From NCBI RefSeq assembly GCF_025717535.1, contig NZ_JAJIRO010000001.1, forward strand, positions 434,001 to 498,000: a DNA stretch of 64,000 nucleotides. The letters run 5' to 3'. The translations under genes were made by a program, and so were the position numbers. The notes under the pieces are model-generated. The model saw nothing but the letters and a program-made list of their open reading frames with translations, ran no database searches and had not been told where the DNA came from. Shown here piece by piece: positions 63,268-64,000 of this stretch (within the stretch, counting starts at the first letter, position 1; each line of letters starts with the position of its first letter). This DNA comes from Paucibacter sp. Y2R2-4. GTDB taxonomy: Bacteria > Pseudomonadota > Gammaproteobacteria > Burkholderiales > Burkholderiaceae_C.

Positions 63268-64000
63268 ACCGTCACCACTTTTTGCCTGAAGGCATTGCGC
63301 CACATCCTCAACAAGAATCGCCAAGCGCTGCGATCCCAGGGGGTGAATCGAGGGAGCTGCATCAAGTCGAACTGTCTTGAATCGGCGGCGCCCCAGGCCG
63401 TTGACACCGCGGCGTGAAAGCCCAAGGACTTCACCACGGCGGCAGTCTCTGGCGTGTAATCCAGGCCCGGCTGGCCATTTGGGTAAGCGAACAAAGGCAC
63501 AGGTGCCTGCAAGAGCGCTTCCAAACGCTGTTTGCTCGACAAAATCTCCAAGCGCGCCGCCTGCGCATCAAGTCGGGCCAAGATCGGATGAGTTGCCGTG
63601 TGGGCACCGATCTGCATGCCGGCAGCATGCATGGCCTTGACCTGCTCTGAGCTCATCATCAAATCGTTCGGCAACTTGACTTGGGCGCGTTCTGCGAGCT
63701 TTTCAGTCAATAGCAGACGCTGGCTGGGCTCAAGGTACTTGATCTGGCGCAGCACCTGGTCAATGGCTGAACGACGCTGCTGCGGGCTGCCCAAAACATA
63801 ACGACCCAATGACAATCCCTCGACCAGATCGTCGAGATTCAACTCGGGAGCGGAACAGCGCCTGATGGACTCGATGACGGAGTCGTTCCACATCCGCCCG
63901 CCGTTCAAATAAGCTGTCGCGATGAAAAAAGTAGCAGGCAAGCCGAGGGCTCGCAAAATCGGCATCGCCAAATCATGGTTGTCCGCATACCCATCATCAA
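63264..64000 (-). CDS. NodB-type polysaccharide deacetylase (5' end outside window)
   Basis: The visible 245 residues are the C-terminal part. The reading frame is open to the window edge, with FDDGYADNHDLAMPIL ahead of the first ATG in frame, so the real start is outside. NodB features: DDGYADN (first metal motif), MQIGAHTATHPIL (His motif), SSKQRLE and PLFAYPNG (substrate-site motifs), LPATFFIATAYL. It would de-N-acetylate a secreted polysaccharide. It is encoded before, and overlaps, the GNAT/FemAB-like gene. Confidence 0.9.
   Translation of the reverse strand, partial: DDGYADNHDLAMPILRALGLPATFFIATAYLNGGRMWNDSVIESIRRCSAPELNLDDLVEGLSLGRYVLGSPQQRRSAIDQVLRQIKYLEPSQRLLLTEKLAERAQVKLPNDLMMSSEQVKAMHAAGMQIGAHTATHPILARLDAQAARLEILSSKQRLEALLQAPVPLFAYPNGQPGLDYTPETAAVVKSLGFHAAVSTAWGAADSRQFDLMQLPRFTPWDRSAWRFLLRMWRNAFRQKVVTV

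Overview
The window looks like chromosomal DNA of a GC-rich betaproteobacterium, most likely order Burkholderiales (Rubrivivax/Roseateles/Leptothrix-like). The grounds are the gene order rimP-nusA-infB-rbfA-truB-typA, the protein sequences themselves, and a polysaccharide locus carrying 'exosortase A system-associated' families. The genus is an inference. No phage, insertion sequence, CRISPR array or rRNA was seen.

Region 1 (1-22.3 kb, core genes). On the minus strand lie the 5' part of dusA, a membrane GAF-PAS-GGDEF-EAL cyclic-di-GMP protein and fhs. Then comes a long apparent operon, rimP-nusA-infB-rbfA-truB-typA-DMT exporter-HIBCH-like hydrolase, closed by an intrinsic terminator at 6014-6044. 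fabI is on the plus strand and converges on an Orn/Lys/Arg decarboxylase, with a strong bidirectional terminator between them. An NfeD-paraslipin pair and tRNA-Ser(GGA) follow on the plus strand.

Region 2 (22.4-40.7 kb, stress and envelope island). A minus-strand run from 32140 down to 22417 encodes cbpA-cbpM, a 19-codon ORF coupled to a SagB-like nitroreductase, a periplasmic PRC-barrel protein, a DUF1269-like protein, a complete MacAB/TolC-type tripartite pump and a VIT-family transporter. The divergent plus-strand run has two triple-BON proteins flanking a small ORF, an SDR and a DUF3562-like protein. The arginine deiminase cluster arcD-arcA-arcB-arcC and a SYLF-domain protein follow on the minus strand. 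A 19-bp element I do not recognise occurs in front of cbpA, the first BON gene and the SYLF gene, oriented with each gene. It suggests a shared regulon.

Region 3 (40.8-64 kb, exopolysaccharide locus). An ArnT-like glycosyltransferase is followed by a 2-oxoacid dehydrogenase-like E1(alpha-beta fusion)-E2 pair, a PLP decarboxylase, an AMP-forming acyl ligase, two acyl carrier proteins, a GT4-type glycosyltransferase, a GNAT-like protein and two alpha/beta hydrolases of the exosortase A-associated families. A plus-strand block encodes a TPR lipid/secreted-type protein, a Wzx-like flippase, two GT2 enzymes, an asparagine-synthetase-like protein without the glutaminase cysteine, a deacetylase-like protein and an acyltransferase-3. 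A GNAT/FemAB-like protein and a NodB deacetylase (cut by the window end) follow on the minus strand. Read together, these genes could make an ACP-bound acyl or amino-acyl group and attach it to a secreted polysaccharide. The E1-E2 pair next to the ACP, ligase and decarboxylase set is the best candidate for an undescribed pathway. No exosortase or PEP-CTERM substrate is visible in the window.
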